From contig CAUEFX010000003.1 of assembly GCA_958477465.1 (NCBI GenBank), positions 62,001 to 126,000 on the forward strand: a stretch of DNA of 64,000 bases. The letters are read 5' to 3'. The notes beneath the pieces were generated by a model. It made no database searches. It was not told the DNA's origin and saw only the letters and a program-made list of their open reading frames with translations. The translations under genes were made by a program, and so were the position numbers. The stretch is from an uncultured Bacteroides sp. GTDB lineage: Bacteria; Bacteroidota; Bacteroidia; Bacteroidales; Bacteroidaceae. This document shows positions 17,304 to 27,277 of this stretch, in pieces. Numbering within the stretch: the stretch's first letter is position 1; every line of letters begins with the position of its first letter.

Positions 17304-17984
17304 CTATTTCAGTTCCGCCTCCATCTTTTTTATCTTCTCCAACGTTTTCTTCACTTCAGCCGAAGGAAACTGCCGGACTACATTCTGCAAATATCCCTTC
17401 GCCTTACCGTAACCGTCTGTCATCAGTTTGTTTAACCCGTCTTTATAGCGGGCATACTGCATCCGCGTAGGCGAACTGATTTTTTTATAATCCCGCATCA
17501 GTTGCTGTTTTTCCCGTTCTGCCATCAGATAATAATAGTTTCCGACAAAAATATTGGCAGCCAAATGGTTTGCATCCAGCGAAAGCACTTTCTGATAAGT
17601 CTGCAAAGCATCCTTTTCTTTTCCACGGTATACTTCCATTTCTGCACAAGTAGCAAGCCATGTCACGTCATTGGGGATTTTTTGAAGCACTTCTTTACAG
17701 AAAAGGTAAGCTTTGTCATAATTCCGTATATTCTTATAATGAGAAGCAAGCTCCTGCGCCATCTTAATACAGACACCGCCCGACTTATCGACACTTGTCC
17801 AATAGAACATTTCCGACTTATCAGCACTCAGCTGAATAGCCTGTCGGAACAGGCCGACCGCTTGTTCCCACTGTTCGGCTGCCATGGCTGCCGAAACTTT
17901 CTGCAGCACCTCTTCGGCAGACTGAGCCGAAAGCGCCAGCGGAAAAGAGAGCAAAAAAGTAAATAGCAAAGTTAAGGTTCTCAT
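17304..17984 (-). CDS. Secreted tetratricopeptide-repeat protein
   Basis: This 226-residue protein begins with a signal peptide (MRTLTLLFTFLLSFPLALSA, cleavage likely after AQS). Repeats of TPR type follow: AMAAEQWEQAVGLFRQAIQL, YDKAYLFCKEVLQKIPND and KEKDALQTYQKVLSLDANHL. It probably acts as a periplasmic scaffold; no enzyme motif is present. A -7-type box read on the minus strand lies at 18016-18023 (TATCTTTG), about 32 bp upstream. It is flanked on both sides by copies of the ~98-bp element. Confidence 0.8.
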   Translation of the reverse strand: MRTLTLLFTFLLSFPLALSAQSAEEVLQKVSAAMAAEQWEQAVGLFRQAIQLSADKSEMFYWTSVDKSGGVCIKMAQELASHYKNIRNYDKAYLFCKEVLQKIPNDVTWLATCAEMEVYRGKEKDALQTYQKVLSLDANHLAANIFVGNYYYLMAEREKQQLMRDYKKISSPTRMQYARYKDGLNKLMTDGYGKAKGYLQNVVRQFPSAEVKKTLEKIKKMEAELK

Positions 17985-18092
17985 CTCATTAATACTTATT
18001 CAGTTAAGTGTACTGCAAAGATAATGATTTTTATCCTCATTTGTTCAGAAACTGTTTTGATTTTTATTCGAAATTCATTCCACCTTATACTT

Positions 18093-18190
18093 GAGTGTGC
18101 GTCAAAATGTTCTTTCCTAAGGAATCGTCTCTGCTACAAGCATTTGTGGCAGGGGTAATTTCTAAGTCTTGCTCATTTTGACACACCCTC
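18093..18190. repeat. ~98-bp palindromic intergenic element, copy C
   Basis: This is the clearest copy. The ends GAGTGTGCGTCAAAATG and CATTTTGACACACCCTC form a 17-bp terminal inverted repeat with two mismatches. The interior holds GTCTCTGCTACAAG against CATTTGTGGCAGGGGT as a central stem. It sits between the start of the TPR gene and the end of the beta-helix gene, both on the minus strand. Confidence 0.7.
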
Positions 18191-18229
18191 AACAAGAAGC
18201 AGAATAAGCCCGGAATAATCAATATCAGG

Positions 18230-20080
18230 TTATCTTACATAAACTTTGGCTGAACAGGTTGTCCGGTCTTCATTCTGTATATTGACCACATAGAGTCCCG
18301 GTATCAGCAAATCACTGCCGACCATACGGTTGGAGGCGACTGCAAATGATTGCAACAGTACCCCTTTTAGATTATAGATACATGCTTGTCCGTTCATGCG
18401 CGACTCTACAAACAACCGGCCTGTCCCGGCAAAGACATTAGGCTGTTCATACTGCTTGGCCACCGCAACACCGGTACCCAAGTGACGGGCTGCCAACTGG
18501 GCATCGTATAATGATTGCGGCTGCAACCCCTTTTGATTCTGCCCTTCCACATATCCGGTGGTATACACATTGGTATTACGATACTTACGAATTGTCTTGG
18601 CCGTGCATCCGATCGCATAATTCTGTCCGGTCGGCACTTTATCCAGATAGATCATCCCTTGCTGAACATCACAATTCCAAAATACACAATTGGTACCGCC
18701 CCAACCGTGCCCGCTACCCATATTATCACGCAGGAACATACCGATCTTCCCCGCATTGCTCTTCACGGTACCCACTTCTTTCCAGTTATCAAACAGGATG
18801 CCTTGCGACCAGAGCCTATGCCCTTCGGAAGATGCCCGGGAAAGTTCCGAACGGAAATTCTGCACCACAATGCCGCTTGCCGTAGCACATCCGTTAGAGA
18901 GATAATGATGGCGCCCATTCCGCCCATAACAATTTTTCAACAGTATCAGCTGCGAGCGGTGATAGGTTTCAAAATTATAATAAGTCCCGCCCGTACACAG
19001 CCCCGACGGATCAATAGAAAAACAGTCCTCTATCGTACTGCGTGTTGTGGAAGTCGTCTTGATGCCGGCATGGATAAACCCGGTCATAGACACCCCTTTC
19101 ACCCAGCTGTTCTCCAAGGAACTCATATAAATACAATTCTGATCGACATTCGCTTTCGAACTGGTCGGAGTACGTTCAAAGGAGATGTGCAGATTTTCGA
19201 TGCCTACATTATGACGGATGGCCGTGGCATTATTAATCTTATAGATATAGGCTTGTGCGTAAGCCTTGTCGAGCGTGTAGAACAGCGGTGCATCCAATGT
19301 GATGACATTCCCGTCTATCTTCCTGATATAACGGTGATAAGACATGTCCACATCAGTCGTTTTCCATTTCATCGACTCATCCGTATCCCGTTTGGTATTT
19401 CCACCGTACCACACGGCCTCCAGCCAAGCGGTAGTTGTGGGATACTTCACACAAATGAGATCCCCCACCTTGTAGGCACTCGCATCTGCCACGCTGAAGG
19501 CATAATCACCCGGCATCACTTTTTCCGTAACAATATCGGTACGGTTATTTCCCGAACCGTTTCCCCAGTTGTGTGCCGAACTGTTTCCCATCAGGATCAG
19601 TCTTTTTGCCTTTTCCTTGGCATTTCTTCCATAAAGCACGGTAGAGTCCGTTGCTGCAAAGCAATTCCCTTCCCCACGGAGAATGACACCGGAATAGGTC
19701 ATATTTATGGTCCCGTCTACATTATACCGTCCGGCTTTGAGCAACACCACGCCCCGTATCCCGTTTTCATCAAGGGGATAAGCGCCCACCTTATCAATAG
19801 CAGCCTGGATGTGCGCCGTATTGTCCGCAGCGGCATCCGGCAGCGGGCTGACCGTTTCCGTCCGTTCGGGTATATCGATCACCGGTATCGGCTCTCCGTT
19901 CTTATATCCGGCCTGGCTGAAATCCGGTAAAACAAATCCGTCGGCATCTTGAATATAAGTCAGCGATCCGTTGTCGGCCATCTTTAAGAGTTTCGACTGC
20001 CAGTTTTCTTGGGCGCGGAGGATTCCTGCACAGCATACAAAAGTCACTCCCGTTAAAAGCAATTTAGTACCGTTCTTCAT
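18230..20080 (-). CDS. Secreted right-handed beta-helix protein, pectate lyase superfamily-like
   Basis: This 616-residue secreted protein has a signal peptide (MKNGTKLLLTGVTFVCCAGILRA), the DNTAHIQAAIDKVGAYPLDE-type entry segment of pectate-lyase-3/polygalacturonase-like beta-helices, and repeated short strands with Asn ladders. The last ~50 residues (YNLKGVLLQSF... to VYVR) resemble a T9SS-type C-terminal domain. Substrate and reaction cannot be read from the sequence; lyase, hydrolase or epimerase are all possible. The start is set at the Met before the signal peptide; a GTG about 120 bp upstream gives a longer but unlikely form. It is the last gene of the PUL. Confidence 0.72.
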   Translation of the reverse strand: MKNGTKLLLTGVTFVCCAGILRAQENWQSKLLKMADNGSLTYIQDADGFVLPDFSQAGYKNGEPIPVIDIPERTETVSPLPDAAADNTAHIQAAIDKVGAYPLDENGIRGVVLLKAGRYNVDGTINMTYSGVILRGEGNCFAATDSTVLYGRNAKEKAKRLILMGNSSAHNWGNGSGNNRTDIVTEKVMPGDYAFSVADASAYKVGDLICVKYPTTTAWLEAVWYGGNTKRDTDESMKWKTTDVDMSYHRYIRKIDGNVITLDAPLFYTLDKAYAQAYIYKINNATAIRHNVGIENLHISFERTPTSSKANVDQNCIYMSSLENSWVKGVSMTGFIHAGIKTTSTTRSTIEDCFSIDPSGLCTGGTYYNFETYHRSQLILLKNCYGRNGRHHYLSNGCATASGIVVQNFRSELSRASSEGHRLWSQGILFDNWKEVGTVKSNAGKIGMFLRDNMGSGHGWGGTNCVFWNCDVQQGMIYLDKVPTGQNYAIGCTAKTIRKYRNTNVYTTGYVEGQNQKGLQPQSLYDAQLAARHLGTGVAVAKQYEQPNVFAGTGRLFVESRMNGQACIYNLKGVLLQSFAVASNRMVGSDLLIPGLYVVNIQNEDRTTCSAKVYVR

Positions 20081-20204
20081 AATCATTATTCTTTTTTTTG
20101 ACCTCCAAAGAAAGGCAATATTCCTTATACCGCTTTGCAACATTGTTTCAAATGCTATTACAATTATCCCAATCTGAGACCGGACGGGAAGCAGTCCCGG
20201 CACT

Positions 20205-21116
20205 TTACGGGCGCAGATTCCGCTCCTTCAGATATTGAATCAAAAAGCCCGGTACATCGGTCTGAATAATGCCGGCCCCCAGTGTATCTATCAAGTATCC
20301 GTATTCTTTTTGAGGATCGTTCAGTGCCGACTCATCATCATGTCCTCCTGACATTGTATCCCAAAGTGTATTGTACCAGATCAGACTTTTACCTTTTAAC
20401 CGTTTTCCTATCTTTCGGGGCAATGGATTAGAGTCCGAGACGTATGAAAACTCGAAAGCTACAGGAGAAAGTTCCTTCAGATAGTCTTCAACTTTTGACA
20501 TTGCATCTTCTTTATCCAAATCGACAACCGGCATGAAAATAATTTTATCGAGATATTTTCCGAATTCCTTTTTCACTTGCTGTGCCGGTTGCCTGCCTTT
20601 CATTATGATCTGTTCAGTAGTCCCTGTCTCTTCCAATAATGCAAATACCTCGTCAAAAAGATCATAGGCCTTATCCAGATTAATCATTATTTTCCCCTTT
20701 GCCAGCAACAATGCTTCCTTCAATGTAGGCACCGTGTGTCTTGTATGTATACCTAATCCGTTTCTCAATTTCAGTTTTTTTATCTCAGCCAAGGTATAGT
20801 CACTTATTTTTCCATGACCGGTAGTTGTCCTGTCCAATGTGTTATCATGCATAAGGATAAGATGCCCGTCTTTGGTCTTATGAATATCAAGTTCGACTAT
20901 ATCACCCCCCATTTTGATAACATTCTCAATAGCTGCCAATGAATTTTCCGGCGCATAACGCCAATCCCCCCTATGGGCAACAACCAAGACTGAATTATTT
21001 TTCGGATTCAACAAAGTAGTACGTATCTCATCTACTCTATCCGGATTTTGTGCTATTATTTCATTCACAAACAACAAACAAAATATACAGCTAAAAACAA
21101 ATGCCATTCTTTTCAT
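20205..21116 (-). CDS. Secreted glycerophosphodiester phosphodiesterase family protein
   Basis: This 303-residue protein has a signal peptide (MKRMAFVFSCIFCLLFVNEIIA) and the GDPD TIM-barrel core: VVAHRGDWRYAPENS (catalytic His-Arg), DIVELDIHKTKDGHLILMHD (metal-binding Glu/Asp and second catalytic His), and LDRTTTGHG. The family cleaves glycerophosphodiesters to glycerol-3-phosphate and an alcohol. It is embedded between GH95 and the beta-helix gene (5 bp after GH95), so here it may remove phosphoglycerol groups from a glycan or scavenge phosphodiesters; that role is inference. Confidence 0.88.
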   Translation of the reverse strand: MKRMAFVFSCIFCLLFVNEIIAQNPDRVDEIRTTLLNPKNNSVLVVAHRGDWRYAPENSLAAIENVIKMGGDIVELDIHKTKDGHLILMHDNTLDRTTTGHGKISDYTLAEIKKLKLRNGLGIHTRHTVPTLKEALLLAKGKIMINLDKAYDLFDEVFALLEETGTTEQIIMKGRQPAQQVKKEFGKYLDKIIFMPVVDLDKEDAMSKVEDYLKELSPVAFEFSYVSDSNPLPRKIGKRLKGKSLIWYNTLWDTMSGGHDDESALNDPQKEYGYLIDTLGAGIIQTDVPGFLIQYLKERNLRP

Positions 21117-21121
21117 ACTTT

Positions 21122-23629
21122 CTATTTTTTTAAAGGATTATCGTTTAACATGCTTTGTTCACTTTTACTATAAAAGGTGTACTCTTTTCCTGCTTCTGTC
21201 ATCAAGTCATACTCTATCGTCTCAGGTATTTCCACTGGTACAATCTTCGCTTTTTCTGATATAATCGGTGCAGGTGTCTTACATGTTCTATAAAACCTGT
21301 TCGGATTTTCACCTTCTGTTTTCCGCATATCAGCCCCGTTACCGGATACTAACGGAACGGGAGTGCGTATTCTCAGATTTCCCCCACACAATGATTTTAT
21401 TTTTAAAGTCTTAAGTTCTCCTCCGAACCACTCTATTCCGACAATAAACCCTCCCCGAGCTTTTAAACCACAGATAGCCCCATTCGTCCAGGCATCAGGA
21501 AGTGCGGGAAGAATATGTACAGCACCATCATGACTTTGCATCAACATTTCAGCTATACCTGCCGTACATCCGAAATTGCCGTCAATTTGAAAAGGCGGAT
21601 GGGCATCCAGAAGATTGGGATAGGTTCCTCCCCCACTATACTCGGTACTCTTGTCTCCGGTTAGACGCAACTGGTCCGTTATAAGTTTATAGGCTCTATT
21701 CCCGTCCATAAGCCGTGCCCAAAGGCAGACTTTCCATCCCATCGACCATCCCGTAGAGGCATCGCCTCTATAGTTTAAAGAGTTCCGGGCTGCTTCAAAC
21801 AACTCGGGAGTCCGATAAGGGGAAATTTGATTACTTGGAAAAAGTCCGTATAAATGAGACACATGGCGATGATTATCCTTTGGGTCATCCCAATCGTACA
21901 GCCATTCCTGTAACTGACTATAACGTCCGATCTGCATCGGGGGAATCCGCCCGCAAGCCAGCTTTAGCGTATCGGCAAAGTCCTCATCCGTCTTCAAAAT
22001 TTCTGAAGCAGATATGAGGTTGGAGAACAGTTCAAGTCTCAACTGATTATCCATGGTGACTCCTGCTGCATTTGTAAGTTTATACTTCTTATCAAAAGTA
22101 TTTTCCGGAGAACAAGATGGAGCAATAACCGTCCATTTATGCTCAGGCTCTTCCACGGCAAAATCAAGAAGAAAAAGAGCGGCTCCCTTCATAATTGGAT
22201 AGACCTCTTCCAGATAAGCCTTATCGCCCGAATAAAGATAGTGTTCCCACAGATGCCGGGACAACCAAGCTCCGCAAGTAGGCCACATGCCGGGGCCGGA
22301 CTTATCCACAGCACCGGTGATACGCCATAGATCCGTGTTATGGTGTAACATCCATCCCCGCGCTCCATACATGGTCTTTGCGGTTTGACTGCCTGTTACA
22401 GCCAGTTCCTTAACCATCTCTATCAACGGTTCGTGCAATTCACTCAGATTGGTCACCTCTGCCGGCCAGTAATTCATTTCCAGATTGATATTGGTAGTAT
22501 ACTTACTGTCCCAGGCAGGCTTCATCCGATCATTCCATATCCCTTGCAAATTTGCAGGTTGGGTTCCCGGTTGCGAACAGGAAATCAACAGATAACGCCC
22601 AAACTGAAAGTAAAGAGCGGCCAAGTTCGGATCTTTGCCTTGAGAGAACTCAGAGATACGGACATCCGTTGGCTTATGAACAGCCTCTGTAATATCCAGC
22701 TCGAATTTTACTCTATCAAAGTACTCCCGATAATAATCCACATGCGCCATTTTCAATTCCGTATAATCTTTATGCATCGCATGTTGAAGATATGATTTGA
22801 CCTTCCTATCCGGATCGCCACTTAAATCATTGTAATTCACAAAATTCGTAGCCATGGAAATATAGATTGTTACCGCATCGGCATCAGACACCGTTAATTG
22901 AGAGGCTCCCGCCTTCATCAGACCATTCTCCGGCACAATCTTTACCCCGGTGGTAAATGCAACCTTTCCTTCCAACCCCTCATGCCCTTCTGCTACCCCC
23001 TGCAACAAAAGCCCATCTTTCTGTATTCTCGTCCGGCTTTTCTGAGGACTGCCCAGATAGGCAGAGAAACAGATCTTGCCTTTTTGTGATGCTGTTAAAC
23101 GCATCACAATTACTTGGTCAGTGAAGGATGCAAACGTCTCACGCAAATATTCAACGCCCTCAACTGTATAACAGGTTCGGGTTACAGCCGATGCTATATC
23201 CAGTTCCCGATAATAGTTTTCTGCAGATTCATGCCCCGGAAAAACAATATTAAAATCTCCTATCGGCTGATATACCATCCCATGGTTTGTCTTTGAGATC
23301 ACCTTTTCATCTACCAGTTTCTGCGCTTCCCGATACCTCCCGCTGAAAATCAATTCCCGAATAAGCGGAATTGTATTCCGGGCATCCGGATTGGCATTGG
23401 TATTCGGAGACCCCGTCCAAAGAGTCTCCTCATTCAGTTGTAGTCTCTCTGCGGCCGTGCCACCAAACACCATAGCTCCGATACGCCCGTTGCCTATCGG
23501 TAACGCTTCTTCCCAATTGGCAGCAGGACGGTCATACCATAACCTACATATATCAGTACTCTCTGCCATACTATAGCGAGTAAGCGATACGCTCACCAAT
23601 ACCAAAAACAGTGTTCTCAAATTACCCAT
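21122..23629 (-). CDS. Glycoside hydrolase family 95 (alpha-L-fucosidase/alpha-L-galactosidase)
   Basis: This 835-residue secreted enzyme has an N-terminal signal peptide, the GH95 beta-sandwich opening LWYDRPAANWEEALPIGNGR, and the (alpha/alpha)6 barrel with TTNINLEMNYWPAEVTNL and QIDGNFGCTAGIAEML motifs. GH95 enzymes invert alpha-1,2-fucosyl or alpha-L-galactosyl linkages. The substrate is probably a terminal residue exposed on the imported or surface-bound glycan of this PUL. ATG 23629 is chosen, 9 bp after the GH31 stop; a TTG three codons earlier overlaps it. Confidence 0.93.
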   Translation of the reverse strand: MGNLRTLFLVLVSVSLTRYSMAESTDICRLWYDRPAANWEEALPIGNGRIGAMVFGGTAAERLQLNEETLWTGSPNTNANPDARNTIPLIRELIFSGRYREAQKLVDEKVISKTNHGMVYQPIGDFNIVFPGHESAENYYRELDIASAVTRTCYTVEGVEYLRETFASFTDQVIVMRLTASQKGKICFSAYLGSPQKSRTRIQKDGLLLQGVAEGHEGLEGKVAFTTGVKIVPENGLMKAGASQLTVSDADAVTIYISMATNFVNYNDLSGDPDRKVKSYLQHAMHKDYTELKMAHVDYYREYFDRVKFELDITEAVHKPTDVRISEFSQGKDPNLAALYFQFGRYLLISCSQPGTQPANLQGIWNDRMKPAWDSKYTTNINLEMNYWPAEVTNLSELHEPLIEMVKELAVTGSQTAKTMYGARGWMLHHNTDLWRITGAVDKSGPGMWPTCGAWLSRHLWEHYLYSGDKAYLEEVYPIMKGAALFLLDFAVEEPEHKWTVIAPSCSPENTFDKKYKLTNAAGVTMDNQLRLELFSNLISASEILKTDEDFADTLKLACGRIPPMQIGRYSQLQEWLYDWDDPKDNHRHVSHLYGLFPSNQISPYRTPELFEAARNSLNYRGDASTGWSMGWKVCLWARLMDGNRAYKLITDQLRLTGDKSTEYSGGGTYPNLLDAHPPFQIDGNFGCTAGIAEMLMQSHDGAVHILPALPDAWTNGAICGLKARGGFIVGIEWFGGELKTLKIKSLCGGNLRIRTPVPLVSGNGADMRKTEGENPNRFYRTCKTPAPIISEKAKIVPVEIPETIEYDLMTEAGKEYTFYSKSEQSMLNDNPLKK

Positions 23630-23638
23630 ACTTATCAA

Positions 23639-25801
23639 TCAATTAGACATAAAACGAAACTCATAAGAACTAAACGACCACACTTCCGCACCAACCGGAA
23701 TGGTAACAGTTCCGGTTTTGTTACCCTCTCCATCAACCTTCACTTCTATCGATATCCGGGTAAATTTGCCTTGCTCATAATCATACGTTTCCCCATCATC
23801 ATCATAAAGAGTATAAACTGACGGTTTCTCACCATAATGACGGATTTCCAAAGGATATTTCCCATTATCAATTTCTGTAATGGCAGGCCATAGAGGAATT
23901 ATCCCCCCATCTTTGACATATACTGGGGTATTGCCTAATTTCTGTTTAACAGAAATTACTTCTCCTTCTCCTGCTAACTCTCCCGTATAAAAATCATACC
24001 ATCTCCCGGGTGGAAGAATCACTTTACGTTCCGTTTCTCCGGCAAAAAGAGGAGCGACCAACAAATACTCTCCTACCATATACTGATCCTTTACTTCTTT
24101 TTTAAGAGCCATTGCATAAGGATTTTCGGTTGCATCCAATTTCCCTTGTTCCATTTTTACCTCTTCCTGATATCCATCTTCCAAGTTCATGGCCCGTATA
24201 GGTGGAATTCCTTTAAAAGCATAATTAGCAAATGCCGTATATAGATAAGGTATCAACCGCATCCTTAGCTTTGCAAGCTCATTGATTTGCGGAGTGACCT
24301 CCGGAAAACTCCAAGGCTTGGTTCCATCCGCCCATGCATTCAATATGGCTAAAGGAGAAAAGCATACTGTCTGCATTCTTCGTAGCCAGTCATCAGCACT
24401 CTTTGCCGCACGGACTTCCGGTGTCCATAAAACGCCTATAAACGAGCTGTTGATTAAAGCCGTAATATAATCCCTATGATTGTAATAATCATTATAAAGC
24501 ACATAAGGGAAAGAGGAAGTTCCGGCATTACCGGCTCTTACCAATCCATAAGTACGCCGGTTCCGTTTGCGATACATCCGAGTTGTCATATCCTGCATAA
24601 GAGAACCATAAATCTGACGCATCTGTTCTGCGGTATTTCCCGATGGGAAAGTTGCCACATCCGGCCACAGCCAGTAATCATACCCGTCATTTTCATCCAT
24701 TTTATATCCGCTAATACCCAAATCCAACTGATTCTTCTCAAAATGTTCAGTGGCAATTTTCTGCGCAGCCTGCAACGTATAGTCAGGAACCGCCCCACAC
24801 CAGACTGTATGCGAGCCCGTATATGGTTCCATCTTTTGATATAACTTACTCTTTGGAGAGATATACGGATTAATCCACACATTCGTCTTTATGTGTTTTT
24901 GCTCTAATTCCCGAATGAATCTCGAAGGGTCGGGAAAACGTGTAGAATCCCATTCGTACGAACAAGGATAAGCACACGACATCCATCCCGGCTCCAGACC
25001 GATCACCGTTAAGGGAAAATCTCTTTTCCTGAATTCTGAAACTTCATCCAATACCTGTCCGTCTGTAAACAGCGTCGGAGTCCGATGCCAGAAGCCTAAT
25101 CCCCAACGCGGAGGAAGTGCTCCTCCGCCATTGTAAAGATTAAAACGCTGAACAGCTTCCAGCATCGTGGGGCCGGCATACAACAGTATCTCTACCCCTT
25201 CTGCCGGTACTAAAAACTCAAGATTATCTGAATACGGACGTCCGGTCCATTCCGGATCTGTATTTCGGTCACGGACTACCGGCGGATTCCGGCTATCCCG
25301 GCGTACTCCCGTTCCAACCCAAGCATCCACATACCGGGCTGAATTTATCAGAGCTCCATACCCCCTGGAAGAGACGAAAAAAGGAACCGGTGCATGTGTT
25401 CTCCCTCCATCCTGTCCGCCGTAATGATCGGTATGCAGACGTAAAACACGCCCTCTCTGCTCTACCGTTTTGAAATTTAATCCCAGACCAAAAATTTTCT
25501 CATCTCTTTCTAACGGAAAACAGATATAGGTCTTCCCGTCAACCAGCTTATAGTATATATCCTCTAATGAAAGGGGGAGCTCGGCCTCTCCCAGTTCACT
25601 GATAGCCTCATTTTTAGGATGGATATTCAACTCGCTCAGCAGATTGACCTTCTCCGGTTTTCCGACAGTTATCTTCCAAATGCCCGCTCCGATCTTCTCA
25701 CTTTTTGTCGAAGAGACACTTCCGGTTGAACAACCATAAGCTATAAAGATTAAAGAAATGCCTATGAATAAACCAGACTTCAGTTTCATATTATTCTTCA
25801 T
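23639..25801 (-). CDS. Glycoside hydrolase family 31 lipoprotein
   Basis: This 720-residue protein has a lipoprotein signal (FIAYGCSTG, Cys near residue 23), the GH31 N-terminal beta-sandwich, and a TIM barrel. KMDENDGYDYW in the barrel marks the nucleophile Asp. The usual acid/base segment W-x-GD is replaced by LWTPEVR, where Glu is the likely acid/base; I recall this variant in a subset of Bacteroides GH31 proteins. The family includes alpha-glucosidases, alpha-xylosidases and alpha-galactosaminidases, so the substrate is open. ATG 25801 follows the esterase stop by 4 bp. Confidence 0.88.
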   Translation of the reverse strand: MKNNMKLKSGLFIGISLIFIAYGCSTGSVSSTKSEKIGAGIWKITVGKPEKVNLLSELNIHPKNEAISELGEAELPLSLEDIYYKLVDGKTYICFPLERDEKIFGLGLNFKTVEQRGRVLRLHTDHYGGQDGGRTHAPVPFFVSSRGYGALINSARYVDAWVGTGVRRDSRNPPVVRDRNTDPEWTGRPYSDNLEFLVPAEGVEILLYAGPTMLEAVQRFNLYNGGGALPPRWGLGFWHRTPTLFTDGQVLDEVSEFRKRDFPLTVIGLEPGWMSCAYPCSYEWDSTRFPDPSRFIRELEQKHIKTNVWINPYISPKSKLYQKMEPYTGSHTVWCGAVPDYTLQAAQKIATEHFEKNQLDLGISGYKMDENDGYDYWLWPDVATFPSGNTAEQMRQIYGSLMQDMTTRMYRKRNRRTYGLVRAGNAGTSSFPYVLYNDYYNHRDYITALINSSFIGVLWTPEVRAAKSADDWLRRMQTVCFSPLAILNAWADGTKPWSFPEVTPQINELAKLRMRLIPYLYTAFANYAFKGIPPIRAMNLEDGYQEEVKMEQGKLDATENPYAMALKKEVKDQYMVGEYLLVAPLFAGETERKVILPPGRWYDFYTGELAGEGEVISVKQKLGNTPVYVKDGGIIPLWPAITEIDNGKYPLEIRHYGEKPSVYTLYDDDGETYDYEQGKFTRISIEVKVDGEGNKTGTVTIPVGAEVWSFSSYEFRFMSN

Positions 25802-25805
25802 CAAT

Positions 25806-27092
25806 TCAATTAGTTTTCCCACATTTCTCCTTTATCCAAATTACCCGTTCCGTCTGCTGTTCTCTAAAATGCCAATGAGCAGTTTCCATATAAACATGGA
25901 GTTCTTTGGTAGCAGGAATCACATTATACGCCGAATACATAGAGGTAGGGGGACAAACATAATCATTATATCCCCAACTGTACCATCCGGGAACTTTTAT
26001 ACGCCGGGCGAAATTCACAACATCATAATAAGCCAGAGTTTCCACTTCACCGGGCTTAGGCTCAGCCGTTTGAAAATAATGAGGCCATCCTCCAGCACGC
26101 TTATTCAAGTATCCGGCATAGTCACACAGGGCTGGATAAAGAGCTGCCAAAAACTTAACACGCGAATCCAATGCAGCCGTTACTATAGACAGTGCCCCAC
26201 CTTGGCTTCCGCCGGTAACCCCGACCGTTTCACCATCATACTGCGGCAAGGAAGTAAGGAAATCAATCGCACGCACACAGCCAAGATAAACCCGTTTATA
26301 ATAAAACTTATCTTTATCATTCTTATTAAATTCCTGGTAATTCTGCAATGCACTCAATCTCAAGTCAAGATATACACTGGGAGACAGCGTTACAGGAATT
26401 CCGTGGATGCCGATCTCCAAGGTTATAACATCATCTCCAAGGTTAAATCCATTGTAAGGGCGGATTCCGGCTCCCGGCACCTGAAGAACGGCAGGATACT
26501 TTCCTTCCTTCTTCGGCATAATCAGTATGCCATAGATTCTCGACCCCGGATTCTCATTCTGAAAGCTGACTTCATATACATTCTGAGTAGAGGTACACCT
26601 GTCGGGAAGCAACAATAACTTTGCATCCAATGGTAGTTTGCGAGCCTCAGCAATCGCTTTTGTCCAAAAAGTATCAAAATCTTCTGGCTCTTTCGTTGTC
26701 GGTTCTATTTTATCTTCATCAATTGCGGCAGTTGCCATTCCGTCATAATGCAAACCATCACATTTAGCCCTCACCTTGCAGCGGAGAAAACCCGGTTTCT
26801 TCATAGATGACTTCAATACCATTTTCCCGTCTTTCAGAAGAACATCTTTTTTGAGGATATCAGGAAAATACTCCGGACCAAGTTCGTAATCGACCGTCAC
26901 ATTTTCCATCAGATTTCCATTCTTCAATACTTGCACTGTAAAAACAACCTCTTCACCGGCTTTATACCGCCAGTCTTTATGATTTGGAGATATAACAACA
27001 TTTACTAATTTCTGAGCCGGTTGGGCCTTAACATCCAACACATTTTCGACAAAAAGAGCTAAACAAAAAAATATATAGAAAAATCGTTTCAT
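25806..27092 (-). CDS. Secreted acetyl esterase, CE7/AXE1 family
   Basis: This 428-residue protein has a signal peptide (MKRFFYIFFCLALFVENVLDVKA), an N-terminal Ig-like beta domain (about residues 25-120) and an alpha/beta-hydrolase domain with the nucleophile elbow GVTGGSQGGALS (Ser nucleophile), the AALYPALCDYAG segment and a C-terminal catalytic His in TAHWHF. CE7 enzymes deacetylate xylo-oligosaccharides and other acetylated sugars. It is the first enzyme gene after SusCD, separated from susD by a repeat element at 27131-27250. Confidence 0.87.
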   Translation of the reverse strand: MKRFFYIFFCLALFVENVLDVKAQPAQKLVNVVISPNHKDWRYKAGEEVVFTVQVLKNGNLMENVTVDYELGPEYFPDILKKDVLLKDGKMVLKSSMKKPGFLRCKVRAKCDGLHYDGMATAAIDEDKIEPTTKEPEDFDTFWTKAIAEARKLPLDAKLLLLPDRCTSTQNVYEVSFQNENPGSRIYGILIMPKKEGKYPAVLQVPGAGIRPYNGFNLGDDVITLEIGIHGIPVTLSPSVYLDLRLSALQNYQEFNKNDKDKFYYKRVYLGCVRAIDFLTSLPQYDGETVGVTGGSQGGALSIVTAALDSRVKFLAALYPALCDYAGYLNKRAGGWPHYFQTAEPKPGEVETLAYYDVVNFARRIKVPGWYSWGYNDYVCPPTSMYSAYNVIPATKELHVYMETAHWHFREQQTERVIWIKEKCGKTN

Positions 27093-27130
27093 GTTTTTTT
27101 TATTTTAAAACAGTAAATAATTTAATTCAT

Positions 27131-27250
27131 GAGCCTGTTTGAATTTTACCCTGCATGCTTCTGAGAGTTATTTTTGAAAACGGAAATACAAACCGGAAAT
27201 AAACTCAAAAGAGACTGAAAATACTTTTTGAAGAAAATTTAAACAGGCTC
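27131..27250. repeat. 120-bp element with AAATTTAAACAGGCTC ends, copy E1
   Basis: The left end GAGCCTGTTTGAATTT (27131-27146) and right end AAATTTAAACAGGCTC (27235-27250) are a near-perfect 16-bp terminal inverted repeat. The interior shares GAGAGTTATTTT and AAATAAACTC blocks with copy E2 at 37873, in the opposite orientation. It occupies the gap between susD and the CE7 gene and could form a long hairpin in the PUL transcript. Confidence 0.7.
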
Positions 27251-27277
27251 TTATTATCACTTACAGATTCCAAACGG

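Noticed and set aside
18230..20203. Longer GTG start for the beta-helix gene
   Set aside because: The extra residues precede an excellent signal peptide and have no conservation signal; the Met at 20080 is favoured.
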